A program made the position numbers and the translations under genes. Positions 50,436 through 59,284 of a stretch of 64,000 bases of DNA are shown here, piece by piece. The DNA is from Lacrimispora xylanolytica (GTDB lineage: Bacteria; Bacillota; Clostridia; Lachnospirales; Lachnospiraceae). The notes under the pieces are model-generated. The model was not told the DNA's origin. It searched no databases and was given only the letters and a program-made list of their open reading frames with translations. Each line of letters starts with the position of its first letter. Position 1 is the first letter of the stretch. The DNA lies in NCBI RefSeq assembly GCF_026723765.1, contig NZ_CP113524.1, forward strand, positions 2,651,001 to 2,715,000, given 5' to 3'.

Positions 50436-52694
50436 TTAACTGGAGCAGGCTTCACATTCCTCTACTTCCAGACTCTTGGATCTTACATAATAGATGGTCT
50501 TTACCCCGGATTCCCAGGCCAGAATGTAAAGATTTAACACCTGGCGCAGGGTGTAATCGTTGGTAATGTAAAGATTCATGCTTTGGGCCTGGTCCACATG
50601 CCTCTGGCGGACACCAGCGGCCCGAATGGACCATTTCTGATCGATTAAGTGAGCATTTTTATATCTCCAAAATGTTTCAGGTGTCAAGTCAGGGGCCACA
50701 CGGGGAACAAGGCCATGTTTCTTTTCTTCCAGATAGTAACGGCTCATAACAGGATCAAGGCCTGCTGTCGTGCCGGCGATCATGCTGGTACTGCTGGTGG
50801 GCGCAATCGCCATTAACCAGCCATTTCTCATACCAGAGGAAGCAACCCTTTTACGCAGGTGTTCCCATTCTGGTGAATCATAGCGGCGTTTGGAAAAATA
50901 GGCTCCTGTCTGCCAGTCACTGCCATCAAACCTTTCATAGCTGCCCTTCTCCGCCGCAAAATCACTGCTGGCTTCAATCGCAGCAAAATTAATGGTCTCA
51001 AAAATGCGGTCTGCAAACTTAAGATGGTCTTCTGACTCCCATGCAATCTGATTCTTTGCCAGCATGTGGTGATATCCGCTTACCCCAAGGCCAATGGGAC
51101 GATAACGAAGATTGTTAAGCTTTGCATAAGGCACTGGAAAGAAATTTAAATCAATGACATTGTCAAGGGCTCTCACTGCACTTCTGGTAAGCTGAGTCAG
51201 CTCTTGCGGGTCACTTAGATCAATATTACCAAGGGAGAGGCTGGCCAGGTTACATACCACAAAATCTCCAGGTTTTGTAACCGTAACCACTACCGTTTCT
51301 CCGTTGATGGTCTCGTAGCGCTGCTCAATTTCTTCTACTCCACTCATATTTTGAGCAATTTCCGTACAGAGGTTGCTGCAATAAATGATTCCGCTGTGTC
51401 CATTTGGATTGGCTTCATTTACAATATCCCGGTTAAAGGCAAATGGAGTTCCTGTCTCTACCGCACTTTTCAATATAAGGCGGATTATATCTTTGATAGG
51501 AATGACCCGTTTCTGAATGCGGCTGTCACTTATACAGTCCAAGTACCGTTCCTCCCAAAGAGCGCCATAGGAGTCCTCCAGTGACCAGCCCTTTACAGAT
51601 AGAATCTCGTGGGGGCACATAAGATGCCAGTCCCCTTCTATATTCTCCTTTACCATCTTCCAGAAGAGATTGGGATAGCAGACAGCTGGAAAAACATCAT
51701 GGGCCTTCATACGGTCATCTCCATTGTTGGTCCTGATGGCCAGAAACTCCGGCAGATCTTTATGCCAGGCATCCAGATATACGGCTACCGCTCCCTGACG
51801 TACCCCTAACTGATCTACCGCTACCGCAGTGTCATTGGCAAGCTTGATCCAGCGAATCACCCCGCCTGCTGCTCCCTTAAACCCACGAATGGTACTTCCT
51901 GCCGCACGAACCTTACCGAAATAAAGGCCCATGCCACCTCCAAATTTACTTACTTTAGCAAAGCTGTCTATACTCCGGTATATTCCGTCAAGGCTGTCCG
52001 GTACTGTGTCAATAAAACAGGAAGAAAGCTGATGATAAGGCTTTCTGGCGTTGGATAGTGTTGGAGTTGCCATGGTCACTTTTAAAGAGCTGAGCATATC
52101 GTAAAAGCGTTTTACCCAAGCCTCCCGGTCGCTCTTCTCTTCCATAGCCAGATGCATGGCGATGCCCATAAACATCTCCTGGGGCGTTTCCATGGGGACA
52201 TTCTGGCGACTTCTGATTACATACCGGCTAAGAAGAAGCTCCAGCCCAGAGTAATTAAGGCAATGATTTCTTGACGGATCTATGTACGCCTCATAGCGGT
52301 CAATTTCATTCTTAGTGTAATGTTTTAGTATATAATCCCCGTAAAGCTCTTCCTTTGTTAGAACACATATCTTCTGGTAAAAGCTTTCAATCTTCTGCAG
52401 CTTCAGCTCTTTTTTCAGGCCCAGCTCAAATTGTAGCATTAATAGCCTGGCACTAATGTATTCCCAGTCGGGTGCTTCCTGTGTGGTCAGCTCCACGGCT
52501 GCCTGAATAAGCACTTTAAACCGGTCAGAAATGGTTTCCTCCCCTTTATAAAATGCCATAAATTTATCATATAAATGAACAAGGCCATAGGATGGGTCCT
52601 GCCACTTTTCCTCGATGCCCTTTAGCACTGCTAAAAGCTCCGGCACATCTTGAAATAATTGTAAAAGCTCTTTGTTTTTGTCTCTTATATCCAT
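50436..52694 (-). CDS. nrdA: Ribonucleotide reductase class I, alpha subunit
   Basis: Reduces ribonucleoside diphosphates. 752 residues. PTLSNA and SSCFIDTVPDS (first redox Cys), GGGMGLYFGKVRAAGS, NLCTEI (thiyl radical Cys with Asn and Glu), FVVCNLASL (second redox Cys), the MAIAPTSSTSMIAGTTAGLDP loop, and a CxxC tail (CEACSS). The N-terminus has no recognisable ATP-cone, so overall activity control by dATP may be missing. Cotranscribed with nrdB downstream. Its promoter overlaps an NrdR-like box. Confidence 0.95.
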   Translation of the reverse strand: MDIRDKNKELLQLFQDVPELLAVLKGIEEKWQDPSYGLVHLYDKFMAFYKGEETISDRFKVLIQAAVELTTQEAPDWEYISARLLMLQFELGLKKELKLQKIESFYQKICVLTKEELYGDYILKHYTKNEIDRYEAYIDPSRNHCLNYSGLELLLSRYVIRSRQNVPMETPQEMFMGIAMHLAMEEKSDREAWVKRFYDMLSSLKVTMATPTLSNARKPYHQLSSCFIDTVPDSLDGIYRSIDSFAKVSKFGGGMGLYFGKVRAAGSTIRGFKGAAGGVIRWIKLANDTAVAVDQLGVRQGAVAVYLDAWHKDLPEFLAIRTNNGDDRMKAHDVFPAVCYPNLFWKMVKENIEGDWHLMCPHEILSVKGWSLEDSYGALWEERYLDCISDSRIQKRVIPIKDIIRLILKSAVETGTPFAFNRDIVNEANPNGHSGIIYCSNLCTEIAQNMSGVEEIEQRYETINGETVVVTVTKPGDFVVCNLASLSLGNIDLSDPQELTQLTRSAVRALDNVIDLNFFPVPYAKLNNLRYRPIGLGVSGYHHMLAKNQIAWESEDHLKFADRIFETINFAAIEASSDFAAEKGSYERFDGSDWQTGAYFSKRRYDSPEWEHLRKRVASSGMRNGWLMAIAPTSSTSMIAGTTAGLDPVMSRYYLEEKKHGLVPRVAPDLTPETFWRYKNAHLIDQKWSIRAAGVRQRHVDQAQSMNLYITNDYTLRQVLNLYILAWESGVKTIYYVRSKSLEVEECEACSS

Positions 52695-52760
52695 AGATCA
52701 TTCCCGCCATTCTGTCATATATAAATTAATACCAATAACTGTTATCAGATGTACTATAAG

Positions 52761-52789
52761 AATATACCACAAGATATAGTTTAATTCAA
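52761..52789 (-). promoter_or_regulatory. nrdAB promoter with an NrdR-like box in the spacer
   Basis: -35 TTGAAT (52789-52784), 17-base spacer, -10 TATATT (52766-52761). The spacer and edges read AAACTATATCTTGTGG, 12 of 16 bases like the NrdR consensus ACACTATATATAGTGT. A second box at the usual spacing is not clear. Confidence 0.5.
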
Positions 52790-52797
52790 CTATCCAA

Positions 52798-53745
52798 TCA
52801 CAAAATGTTCCATTTTAATTCCAATTCTTCAAACAGGGATTCTACTGCATTTTTATAATCCAGCAGGTTCTGGGACTTACGGATCTTTTTAGCATGCTTA
52901 TCCCCTTCTAAAAAAATCTGTATCATATAGGCCCAAAGCTCCTTCATTTTAAACAGGACATTTCTATCCCCGGAAATGATTTCTACATACCCGGACAACA
53001 CCTCATCATGGAAGGCCTTTAATCGTTTTTTATCTGGCTTGTCCCCACGTTTAAAGTCTCCTGCCAGTCCAGGATTCACAATCAATCCTCTTCCCATCAT
53101 GACCCGGTCAATGGAAGGGAAGTCCCTGATAAACGTTTCATATTCTCTGGTCACAGATAAATTGCCATTATAACAAAGGGGATTTTTACTGGAAATGAGA
53201 GCTTCTTTAAATACTAAGAGGTTCGGCTCATTTCTATAAAAATCTTTTTGGACTCTGGGATGAATAATCAGCTCGCTTAAGGGATATTTATTAAAGATTT
53301 CCATTAGATGGGAAAACTCATCGGGATGGTCTTTTCCAATTCTTGTTTTGATGGAAATTTTTATATCAAGAGCTGCAAAAATCTCTTCCAGAAAATGATC
53401 CAGTTTATCCGGCTCACCAATAAAACCGGAGCCTTTGCCTTTTGACACAACCGTTGCAGACGGACAGCCTAAGTTTAAATTAACCTCCTGGTAGCCGTAC
53501 TGTTTCAGTTCTCCTGCTGCCCATACAAAGTCTTCCCACTTATTCGTTAGAATCTGAGGAATGACTTCCAGACCCTGATTGTGCTCCGGCAGAAAATCAT
53601 TTTTCTCTCTGGAAGAGAACACCCGGTGCTGGGTCGGCACGATAAAAGGGGTAAAATATACATCTATGTCCTTAAAATACTTACGGTGGGCATTCCGGTA
53701 AATGTAACCGGTAATCCCCTCCATAGGTGCGAAATAATATTTCAT
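52798..53745 (-). CDS. tRNA-dihydrouridine synthase family protein
   Basis: FMN enzyme that reduces uridines in the tRNA D-arm. 315 residues, TIM barrel plus helical C-terminus. MEGITGYIYRNAHRKY opens the barrel, with EVNLNLGCPSATVVSKGKGS (catalytic Cys in GCPS), SIKTRIGKDH, IIHPR (phosphate/FMN-binding His) and VMMGRGLIVNPGL. It fits the Dus family common in Firmicutes; which uridine is modified cannot be told. GAGAGAGG precedes the ATG. Confidence 0.93.
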   Translation of the reverse strand: MKYYFAPMEGITGYIYRNAHRKYFKDIDVYFTPFIVPTQHRVFSSREKNDFLPEHNQGLEVIPQILTNKWEDFVWAAGELKQYGYQEVNLNLGCPSATVVSKGKGSGFIGEPDKLDHFLEEIFAALDIKISIKTRIGKDHPDEFSHLMEIFNKYPLSELIIHPRVQKDFYRNEPNLLVFKEALISSKNPLCYNGNLSVTREYETFIRDFPSIDRVMMGRGLIVNPGLAGDFKRGDKPDKKRLKAFHDEVLSGYVEIISGDRNVLFKMKELWAYMIQIFLEGDKHAKKIRKSQNLLDYKNAVESLFEELELKWNIL

Positions 53746-53822
53746 TTTATAAGCCTCTCTCTCCTGCTTTTTTTCAACGATTCCATTTTATCATAACAGG
53801 GAAAGAAATCAAAGAAGACCAT

Positions 53823-53851
53823 TTACAAATTCTTTCCAGTAGTGCTATAAT
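53823..53851 (+). promoter_or_regulatory. Promoter of the amidase gene
   Basis: -35 TTACAA (53823-53828), 17-base spacer, consensus -10 TATAAT (53846-53851). Confidence 0.7.
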
Positions 53852-53886
53852 ATGAGATAAAATGCTAATATTCGGGAGGATCTGTC

Positions 53887-54804
53887 ATGATCAATTTTAA
53901 AAACGTATTAACGGCCTCTGCCAGTGCCTTATTACTGGCAACTATTATCTCCACTGCCGCCATTACTACCGCATATGCGGAAGAAGAAACAGGGCCAGCG
54001 TTTGCTCCTCCAATTACAAAAATAAGCGGACCGGAAATCGGGCCAGGCGCTAACCGTTCATCGAAGCTGGTGGTGGTTTTAGATCCAGGCCACGGCAAAG
54101 TTGACGGACATTATTCCGGTTGCAATTTTGAATATAACGGAACCAAGTATTACGAAGATGAAATCAATATGAAAATTTCTACCTATACAAAAAAATACTT
54201 AGAAGAGAATACGGACTATGCAGTCTATTTAACAAAGGACAGCGTGGAGAAAACCGTTCCATTAGAGCAAAGAGCTGCATTTGCGGCTTCTGTCCATGCG
54301 GATCTCTTTGTCAGTCAGCATGTGGATTCAGCTCCGGGCAATGGAGTAACTAAAAATGCCTATGGAGTAAGCTCCATGGCACCGAAAACAGGCCGCTTCA
54401 ACAACGAACTTGCCCTTCAGTCCCAGGAAGCCGCCAATACCATTTTAGGACAGCTCAGCTCTATAGGGCTTCATAACAGAGGTCTGATCCTTAGAGATTC
54501 TCAAAATGGAACCATGTTTCCAGACGGAAGCCTGGCGGATTACTATGCAATTCCTCGTTACTCCCAGATGTATGGCATCAGAGGATTTATCATTGAGCAC
54601 GGATTTATTAATCACACCAGCGATTTGACCTTGTATCTCTCCACGGAAGAGTCTTATAAAGCCCTTGGAGAAGCAGATGCCAAGGGAATTATAGAATATT
54701 TAAAGAAAGCCGGTAAGTCAACCTTTACCACAACGACAGAAGCTGCACAAGTACCTCCAGTTGAGGGAGCACCCGCAAGCGTACCTGCAGGACCAGCTGC
54801 TTAA
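53887..54804 (+). CDS. N-acetylmuramoyl-L-alanine amidase (Amidase_3)
   Basis: A 305-residue secreted peptidoglycan amidase. Signal peptide (hydrophobic residues about 8-28, cleavage near TAYA). Zinc ligands and catalytic residues are in LDPGHG (His, about 70), YYEDEINMKI (Glu), FVSQHVDS (His) and FIIEHGFINH (catalytic Glu, about 238). The C-terminus is a Thr/Pro/Ala-rich tail (EAAQVPPVEGAPASVPAGPA) without wall-binding repeats. It cuts the amide bond between muramic acid and the peptide stem. GGGAGGATC lies before the ATG. Confidence 0.93.
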   Translation: MINFKNVLTASASALLLATIISTAAITTAYAEEETGPAFAPPITKISGPEIGPGANRSSKLVVVLDPGHGKVDGHYSGCNFEYNGTKYYEDEINMKISTYTKKYLEENTDYAVYLTKDSVEKTVPLEQRAAFAASVHADLFVSQHVDSAPGNGVTKNAYGVSSMAPKTGRFNNELALQSQEAANTILGQLSSIGLHNRGLILRDSQNGTMFPDGSLADYYAIPRYSQMYGIRGFIIEHGFINHTSDLTLYLSTEESYKALGEADAKGIIEYLKKAGKSTFTTTTEAAQVPPVEGAPASVPAGPAA

Positions 54805-54840
54805 GCACCACAAACAGACAACCAAAACTCATAATCTAAG

Positions 54841-54888
54841 CCCCTCTGCATAATATATAGCATATACTTTGCTAAATTGGCAGGGGGG
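54841..54888 (+). promoter_or_regulatory. Hairpin covering the ribosome-binding site of the subtilisin-like gene
   Basis: CCCCTCTGC (54841-54849) pairs with GCAGGGGGG (54880-54888), one G-T pair. The downstream arm is the Shine-Dalgarno sequence of the gene starting at 54895. It may limit translation or act as a weak terminator for the amidase gene. Confidence 0.5.
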
Positions 54889-54894
54889 TTGATT

Positions 54895-56568
54895 TTGTCC
54901 AAAATTCTAGATAATGGTTACTACGACTTAATGATCACTACAGCTCTGGCTCCCACTTATGATACGGGTGACAACATTACATATTTGAACCGTCAAAACT
55001 CGCTGCTCCATATTCCCATTGGAACCCCAAACCCCTGTGATTTAGGACGGCATTCATCCAGCAGTTTCCCGGCTTTGTATACCCAAACTTCCACGGTCAG
55101 CCTTGAAAAATCCGGTGTTACTACAGTTCAGAACAATCCTGACCTTGCTCTTTTTGGAAGCGGAGTGTTAGTGGCCGTTATTGATACGGGCATTGATTAC
55201 AGGCATAAAGCATTTAGAAACAGCGATGGAACCACACGAATTGTTTCCATCTGGGATCAGACCATACAGACCGGCACCATTCCTGAAGAATTTACTTTTG
55301 GATCTGAATATAGCAGAGAAGTGATTAATACTGCCTTAAGTTCAGAAGATCCTCTTTCCATTGTTCCAACAACAGATACCAATGGGCATGGTACAGCGAT
55401 CGCAAGCATTTTGGCTGGAAGCCCTGATGAAGAGCAGGACTTTAGGGGAGTTGCTCCGCAGGCGGAATATATTATCATAAAGCTTAAGGAAGCGAAGGAA
55501 AGCCTAAAAACTATCTTCTTTGTGCCTCAGGATAAGAAATGTTATCAGGAGTCTGATCTTATTCTTGGCACTCGCTATGCTGTAACTGTTGCGGCTCGCT
55601 ACAATCGTCCCGTTGTCATATGCATTGCCATGGGCAGCAGCCAGGGAGGGCATACAGGCAGAGGGCCAATCAGTGATTATCTGGACCACCTTACACTTCT
55701 TCCAGGCACTGGAGTCTCTGTATCTGCTGGGAATGAAGGAAATGATCAGAGGCATTATTTTAATTCCACTGCCGCTCCTCCGTTCTATAATGATGTGGAA
55801 CTTAGAATCGGAGAGGATGACACCATGTTCTCCATGGAAATCTGGTCCTTTTCTCCAGCCAGGCTTACCATTGATATATCTTCTCCAAACCGCGAATCCA
55901 CACAGCCCATTTTTCCCACGTTGAACCAATGCAGGAGATTTACCTTCATATTCAACCAAACTGCAATCTATGTAAATAACACGATCTTTGAAGAAAAAAC
56001 CGGAGATCAAATGATTCTACTTCGTTTCAGTAACCCTCTTCCCGGCATCTGGTATCTACGCATTCAGGCAACTGATAATGAGCCCTTTTCGTTTCATTCC
56101 TGGCTCCCTGCCGGAGACCTTATATCAAACGGAACCTTTTTCTTAAACTCTAACCCGGATACGACCATTACTTCGCCTGGAAATACAAGACACACCTTGG
56201 CGGTCACTGCCTATAATCAAAATAACGATAGCATTCTTCCTACCTCCAGCAGAGGTTATACAAGAACCGGCCAGATCAAGCCAGATATTGCAGCACCAGG
56301 GTATCAGCTTACATGTGCTGTACCAGGAAATCTATACGGCACAGCCACAGGTACAGGCGCTGCTGCTGCCCATGCTGCAGGAATTCTTGCCATGGTCTTT
56401 GAATGGGCTATTGTAAGAGGAAATTATTTAAGAATGACCGGAAATGATGCCAATCGTCTTATGATAAGCGGAGCGGTCCGCAATCCTGCCTACTCATATC
56501 CCAATAATATCTGGGGATACGGTCAGGTAGAGGTAAATCGTCTGTTTGAACGGCTTTTAGCCCCCTAA
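54895..56568 (+). CDS. Csp-like subtilisin-family protein lacking the catalytic Ser
   Basis: A 557-residue S8-family protein of the clostridial Csp type, with no signal peptide. The catalytic Asp is in VAVIDTGID (about residue 93) and the His in TNGHGTAIASILAG (about 163). An insertion domain typical of this group lies between the His and Ser regions. In place of the G-T-S-x-A motif it reads ATGTGAAAAHAAG, with Gly where the nucleophilic Ser should be; the codon is GGC at 56365-56367. It is therefore probably a pseudoprotease, as CspA and CspC of C. difficile are. The TTG at 54895 after GGGGGG is the likely start. Confidence 0.88.
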   Translation: MSKILDNGYYDLMITTALAPTYDTGDNITYLNRQNSLLHIPIGTPNPCDLGRHSSSSFPALYTQTSTVSLEKSGVTTVQNNPDLALFGSGVLVAVIDTGIDYRHKAFRNSDGTTRIVSIWDQTIQTGTIPEEFTFGSEYSREVINTALSSEDPLSIVPTTDTNGHGTAIASILAGSPDEEQDFRGVAPQAEYIIIKLKEAKESLKTIFFVPQDKKCYQESDLILGTRYAVTVAARYNRPVVICIAMGSSQGGHTGRGPISDYLDHLTLLPGTGVSVSAGNEGNDQRHYFNSTAAPPFYNDVELRIGEDDTMFSMEIWSFSPARLTIDISSPNRESTQPIFPTLNQCRRFTFIFNQTAIYVNNTIFEEKTGDQMILLRFSNPLPGIWYLRIQATDNEPFSFHSWLPAGDLISNGTFFLNSNPDTTITSPGNTRHTLAVTAYNQNNDSILPTSSRGYTRTGQIKPDIAAPGYQLTCAVPGNLYGTATGTGAAAAHAAGILAMVFEWAIVRGNYLRMTGNDANRLMISGAVRNPAYSYPNNIWGYGQVEVNRLFERLLAP

Positions 56569-56580
56569 TTAATACAAAAA

Positions 56581-56630
56581 ATAAAACCTTCAAGTCAGCT
56601 GACTGCTCATCAACTGCTTGAAGGTTTTAT
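56581..56630. terminator. Bidirectional terminator between the subtilisin-like and rubredoxin genes
   Basis: ATAAAACCTTCAAG (56581-56594) with CTTGAAGGTTTTAT (56617-56630), perfect, with A/T-rich flanks. Confidence 0.88.
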
Positions 56631-56632
56631 CT

Positions 56633-56794
56633 TTATTCTTCTACTACGAACATATCTTTACCTACACCACAAACTGGGCAAACCCAATCATCTGGAATAT
56701 CCTCAAATGCTGTACCTGGCTCGATTCCGGAATCTGGATCACCGATTTCAGGATCATATACATATCCGCATGGCTCACAAACATACTTTGCCAT
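56633..56794 (-). CDS. Rubredoxin
   Basis: A 53-residue iron protein that carries single electrons, often to peroxide- or oxygen-detoxifying enzymes in anaerobes. The two Cys-x-x-Cys-Gly knuckles are [13 protein letters not shown] (residues 5-17) and [10 protein letters not shown] (37-46), separated by the usual acidic loop and DDW. GGAGGTGACTAG precedes the ATG at 56794. Monocistronic, ending on the shared terminator. Confidence 0.97.
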   Translation of the reverse strand: MAKYVCEPCGYVYDPEIGDPDSGIEPGTAFEDIPDDWVCPVCGVGKDMFVVEE

Positions 56795-56888
56795 TCTAGT
56801 CACCTCCTTTATTCACAATGTGTATCATTTATAGCATATTATACCATTTTTATCAATAGGTTTATACATTTTTTCATGGACACACTGT

Positions 56889-57233
56889 TTATAAGAAGTC
56901 TTCCCTCATAGGAGTGAAAATATCAACCAGGATTCCTTTTTCTAAACAAACGCAGCCATGGACGATGCCATCCTGCTTTAACAGGGTGTCTCCGACCTTT
57001 ACAACTTTTGTCTCTTCCCCAATGGTAAACTCAAAAACTCCGCTTGCCACATAAGTGATCTGAGTGTGGGGGTGATGATGAAGCTTACCAATGGCACCCG
57101 TTTCAAAGTGATTTTCCACGCACATCATCTCATCGCAATATGCCAGTAACTTTCGCTCCACACCTTCTGAAGCCTGCTCGCCCCTGATTTCCTCATTAAA
57201 TACCCATTTCTGTCCCTTTTCCGGTTTTCTCAT
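56889..57233 (-). CDS. Cupin-domain protein
   Basis: A 114-residue single-domain beta-barrel. The cupin motifs are GKLHHHPHTQITYVASG (three His in a row, metal site) and GDTLLKQDGIVHGCVCLE (last His). It may bind a metal and sense or modify a small molecule; function is otherwise open. The ATG at 57233 has GGAGATC upstream; the longer frame overlaps the neighbouring gene. It follows the ArsC/Spx-like gene by 10 bases on the same strand. Confidence 0.85.
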   Translation of the reverse strand: MRKPEKGQKWVFNEEIRGEQASEGVERKLLAYCDEMMCVENHFETGAIGKLHHHPHTQITYVASGVFEFTIGEETKVVKVGDTLLKQDGIVHGCVCLEKGILVDIFTPMREDFL

Positions 57234-57243
57234 TACGATCTCC

Positions 57244-57585
57244 TTATTCCCAGCCCTTCCAAATCTCTGGTTGATACCCCACGGTTGCCATCTTTCCATT
57301 CCTTACAATAGGGGTTTTTAAAACCTGCTGGTTTTCCAGAATCTTTTCGTCCTTGTCTTCCTCCGCGGTGTACTTAATGAGAAGAAGGGTATCCTGATCC
57401 CGGCAATCGGTGCAAAGCAAGGCATCCCTGCCTCCTACTGCCTGTCTCACACTTTGATATTCCCCTTTGCTCAAACCCTTTTCCTTTAAGTCTATGAACT
57501 GGTATTTGACGCCCCGCTCTTTAAAATACCGCTCCGCCTTTTTGGTGTCAAAGCATTTTCTGGTTCCAAAGATTTGTATATTCAT
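57244..57585 (-). CDS. ArsC/Spx-like thioredoxin-fold protein
   Basis: A 113-residue ArsC-family protein: MNIQIFGTRKCFDTKKAERY with the N-terminal Cys, FIDLKEKGLSKGE, and LKTPIVRNGKMATVGY with the conserved cis-Pro region. The CxDT sequence replaces the C-x-x-C of Spx. The ATG at 57585 is used, because upstream codons lack a site. It may be a thiol reductase or a stress adaptor. It is followed directly by the cupin gene. Confidence 0.82.
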   Translation of the reverse strand: MNIQIFGTRKCFDTKKAERYFKERGVKYQFIDLKEKGLSKGEYQSVRQAVGGRDALLCTDCRDQDTLLLIKYTAEEDKDEKILENQQVLKTPIVRNGKMATVGYQPEIWKGWE

Positions 57586-57649
57586 GGTCTGTCTGCCTTT
57601 CAAACATGTTCTGATTCATGTCCTATTTTAGCACAGAGAATCATCAAAT

Positions 57650-59272
57650 TCAATGAGAGGACTCTAAATATTCATGCAGCGTCCGACGCACTGCACCTGG
57701 TCCGGCAATCATCTTATGAAGCATTGTTTCTATTTTATCGGAAAGCCCAGCGTTTACAAGGTCGGTGCCAAAAAGTACGGGATTTGAAAGGACTCCTTGT
57801 AATCCATCTTTCATGGAATCTGGCTCCCCAAATTTTATATCCTTTAACTGCTCTTTCAGCTCAGGAAGCATAGGATCGCTGCTGATTTCCATGGTATTTC
57901 CTTCGTCATCCACTTCCAGAAGATAGCGAAGCCAGCCGGCAATGGCAAGAGGAATGGCTGTTAAATCATCCACATTCAACGTCTCATCCTCCATATAGGC
58001 TTTAATGGTCTCACCAAAGCGGATGGGGATCTTCTGGCTGGTATCCGTAGCAATTCTCTGAGGAGTATCTGGAATAAATGGATTGGGAAGTCGATACTCA
58101 ATGACCTCTTTTAAGAAATCCACTGGCTTTAAGATACCAGGATTAGTCACTACCGGCATACCCTCCACATATCCAATCCGCTCAACAAGGGCTTTTAAGT
58201 CCTCATCCTTCATCTCTGCTGCAATGCTGTTGTATCCAAGAAGACAGCCGTATACAGCTAATGCCGTATGAAGTGGATTTAAACAGGTAGTAACCTTCAT
58301 TCGCTCTGTTTTGTTCACCGTATCCCGGTCAGTCATATAGACCCCAGCCTTTTCAAGGGCAGGTCTGCCAGCTGGAAAACGGTCTTCTACTACAAGATAC
58401 TGTGGAACCTCTGCATTCACGAAAGGAGCAATATAGGTGTTCTTGCTGGTGATAACAGGTGCCATATCCTCAATTCCGTCTGCTTTCAGTGCCTTTTCTA
58501 CTACTTCAGCCGGTCTTGGTGTGATTTTATCAATCATGGACCATGGATAGGATACTTTGGATTCATCCTCTGCCCATGCCTTAAACTCTGTTGGTGCAAA
58601 GCCTGCTTTTACCCATGCTTCTGCAATCGTTACCACGCTGGATTTCAGTTTTTCACCATTATGGCTGCAATTATCCATGCTCACAAGGGCAAGGGGATAG
58701 CCGCCTGCCTGATAACGTTTTAAAAGAAGGGCTGTTACTACGCTCATGGCGTGAGATGCTTTTTCCGGTCCTTCCTCCATATCCTTTTTCACAAATGGGA
58801 AAAATTCGCCTTTAAAGTCAGTAAGGGCATAGCCTTTTTCTGTTATGGTAAAGCTTACCATCTGAAGAGACGGCTTTTCAAAGGCTTTGACCAGATAACC
58901 AAAATCTTCTGAATTTTTAGTATCCGCTTTCACCCCTTTTGCAATGCTGGCGATTACCTCCCGCTCCATGGTGCCATCGGGCTTTAAACGCACCATCATG
59001 GTCATGTTGTCGTAAGGGTGGTATATTTTATCAATGATATCAAAATCAAAGGTATCTGCTGCAATGATACCGGTCTCTTCCAGTCCTTCTTCTAAAAGAC
59101 GCTGCTGCAGTTCTGCAATAAAACCTCTGAAAATATTACCTGCACCAAAATGGATCCATCTTGGCGCCTCCTCCGTAGCCTGTACCATACGATCCCAATC
59201 GTACTCAGGGAGCTTTACGGAAATCTGTTCAAAGGCTTCCCGGTTCTTTAGACATGAACGATTCAGCTTCAT
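57650..59272 (-). CDS. uxuB: Fructuronate reductase (mannitol dehydrogenase family)
   Basis: Reduces D-fructuronate to D-mannonate with NADH. The 540 residues comprise an N-terminal Rossmann-type domain (WIHFGAGNIFRGFIAELQQR near residue 39), SFTITEKGYAL, LVSMDNCSHNGEKL, and the catalytic K-x-x-x-x-N-x-x-H stretch, seen as MKVTTCLNPLHTALAVYG (about 332). It lies 12 bases after uxuA with AGGAGG in front. Downstream end of the uxuAB operon. Confidence 0.94.
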   Translation of the reverse strand: MKLNRSCLKNREAFEQISVKLPEYDWDRMVQATEEAPRWIHFGAGNIFRGFIAELQQRLLEEGLEETGIIAADTFDFDIIDKIYHPYDNMTMMVRLKPDGTMEREVIASIAKGVKADTKNSEDFGYLVKAFEKPSLQMVSFTITEKGYALTDFKGEFFPFVKKDMEEGPEKASHAMSVVTALLLKRYQAGGYPLALVSMDNCSHNGEKLKSSVVTIAEAWVKAGFAPTEFKAWAEDESKVSYPWSMIDKITPRPAEVVEKALKADGIEDMAPVITSKNTYIAPFVNAEVPQYLVVEDRFPAGRPALEKAGVYMTDRDTVNKTERMKVTTCLNPLHTALAVYGCLLGYNSIAAEMKDEDLKALVERIGYVEGMPVVTNPGILKPVDFLKEVIEYRLPNPFIPDTPQRIATDTSQKIPIRFGETIKAYMEDETLNVDDLTAIPLAIAGWLRYLLEVDDEGNTMEISSDPMLPELKEQLKDIKFGEPDSMKDGLQGVLSNPVLFGTDLVNAGLSDKIETMLHKMIAGPGAVRRTLHEYLESSH

Positions 59273-59284
59273 AATATATTCCTC

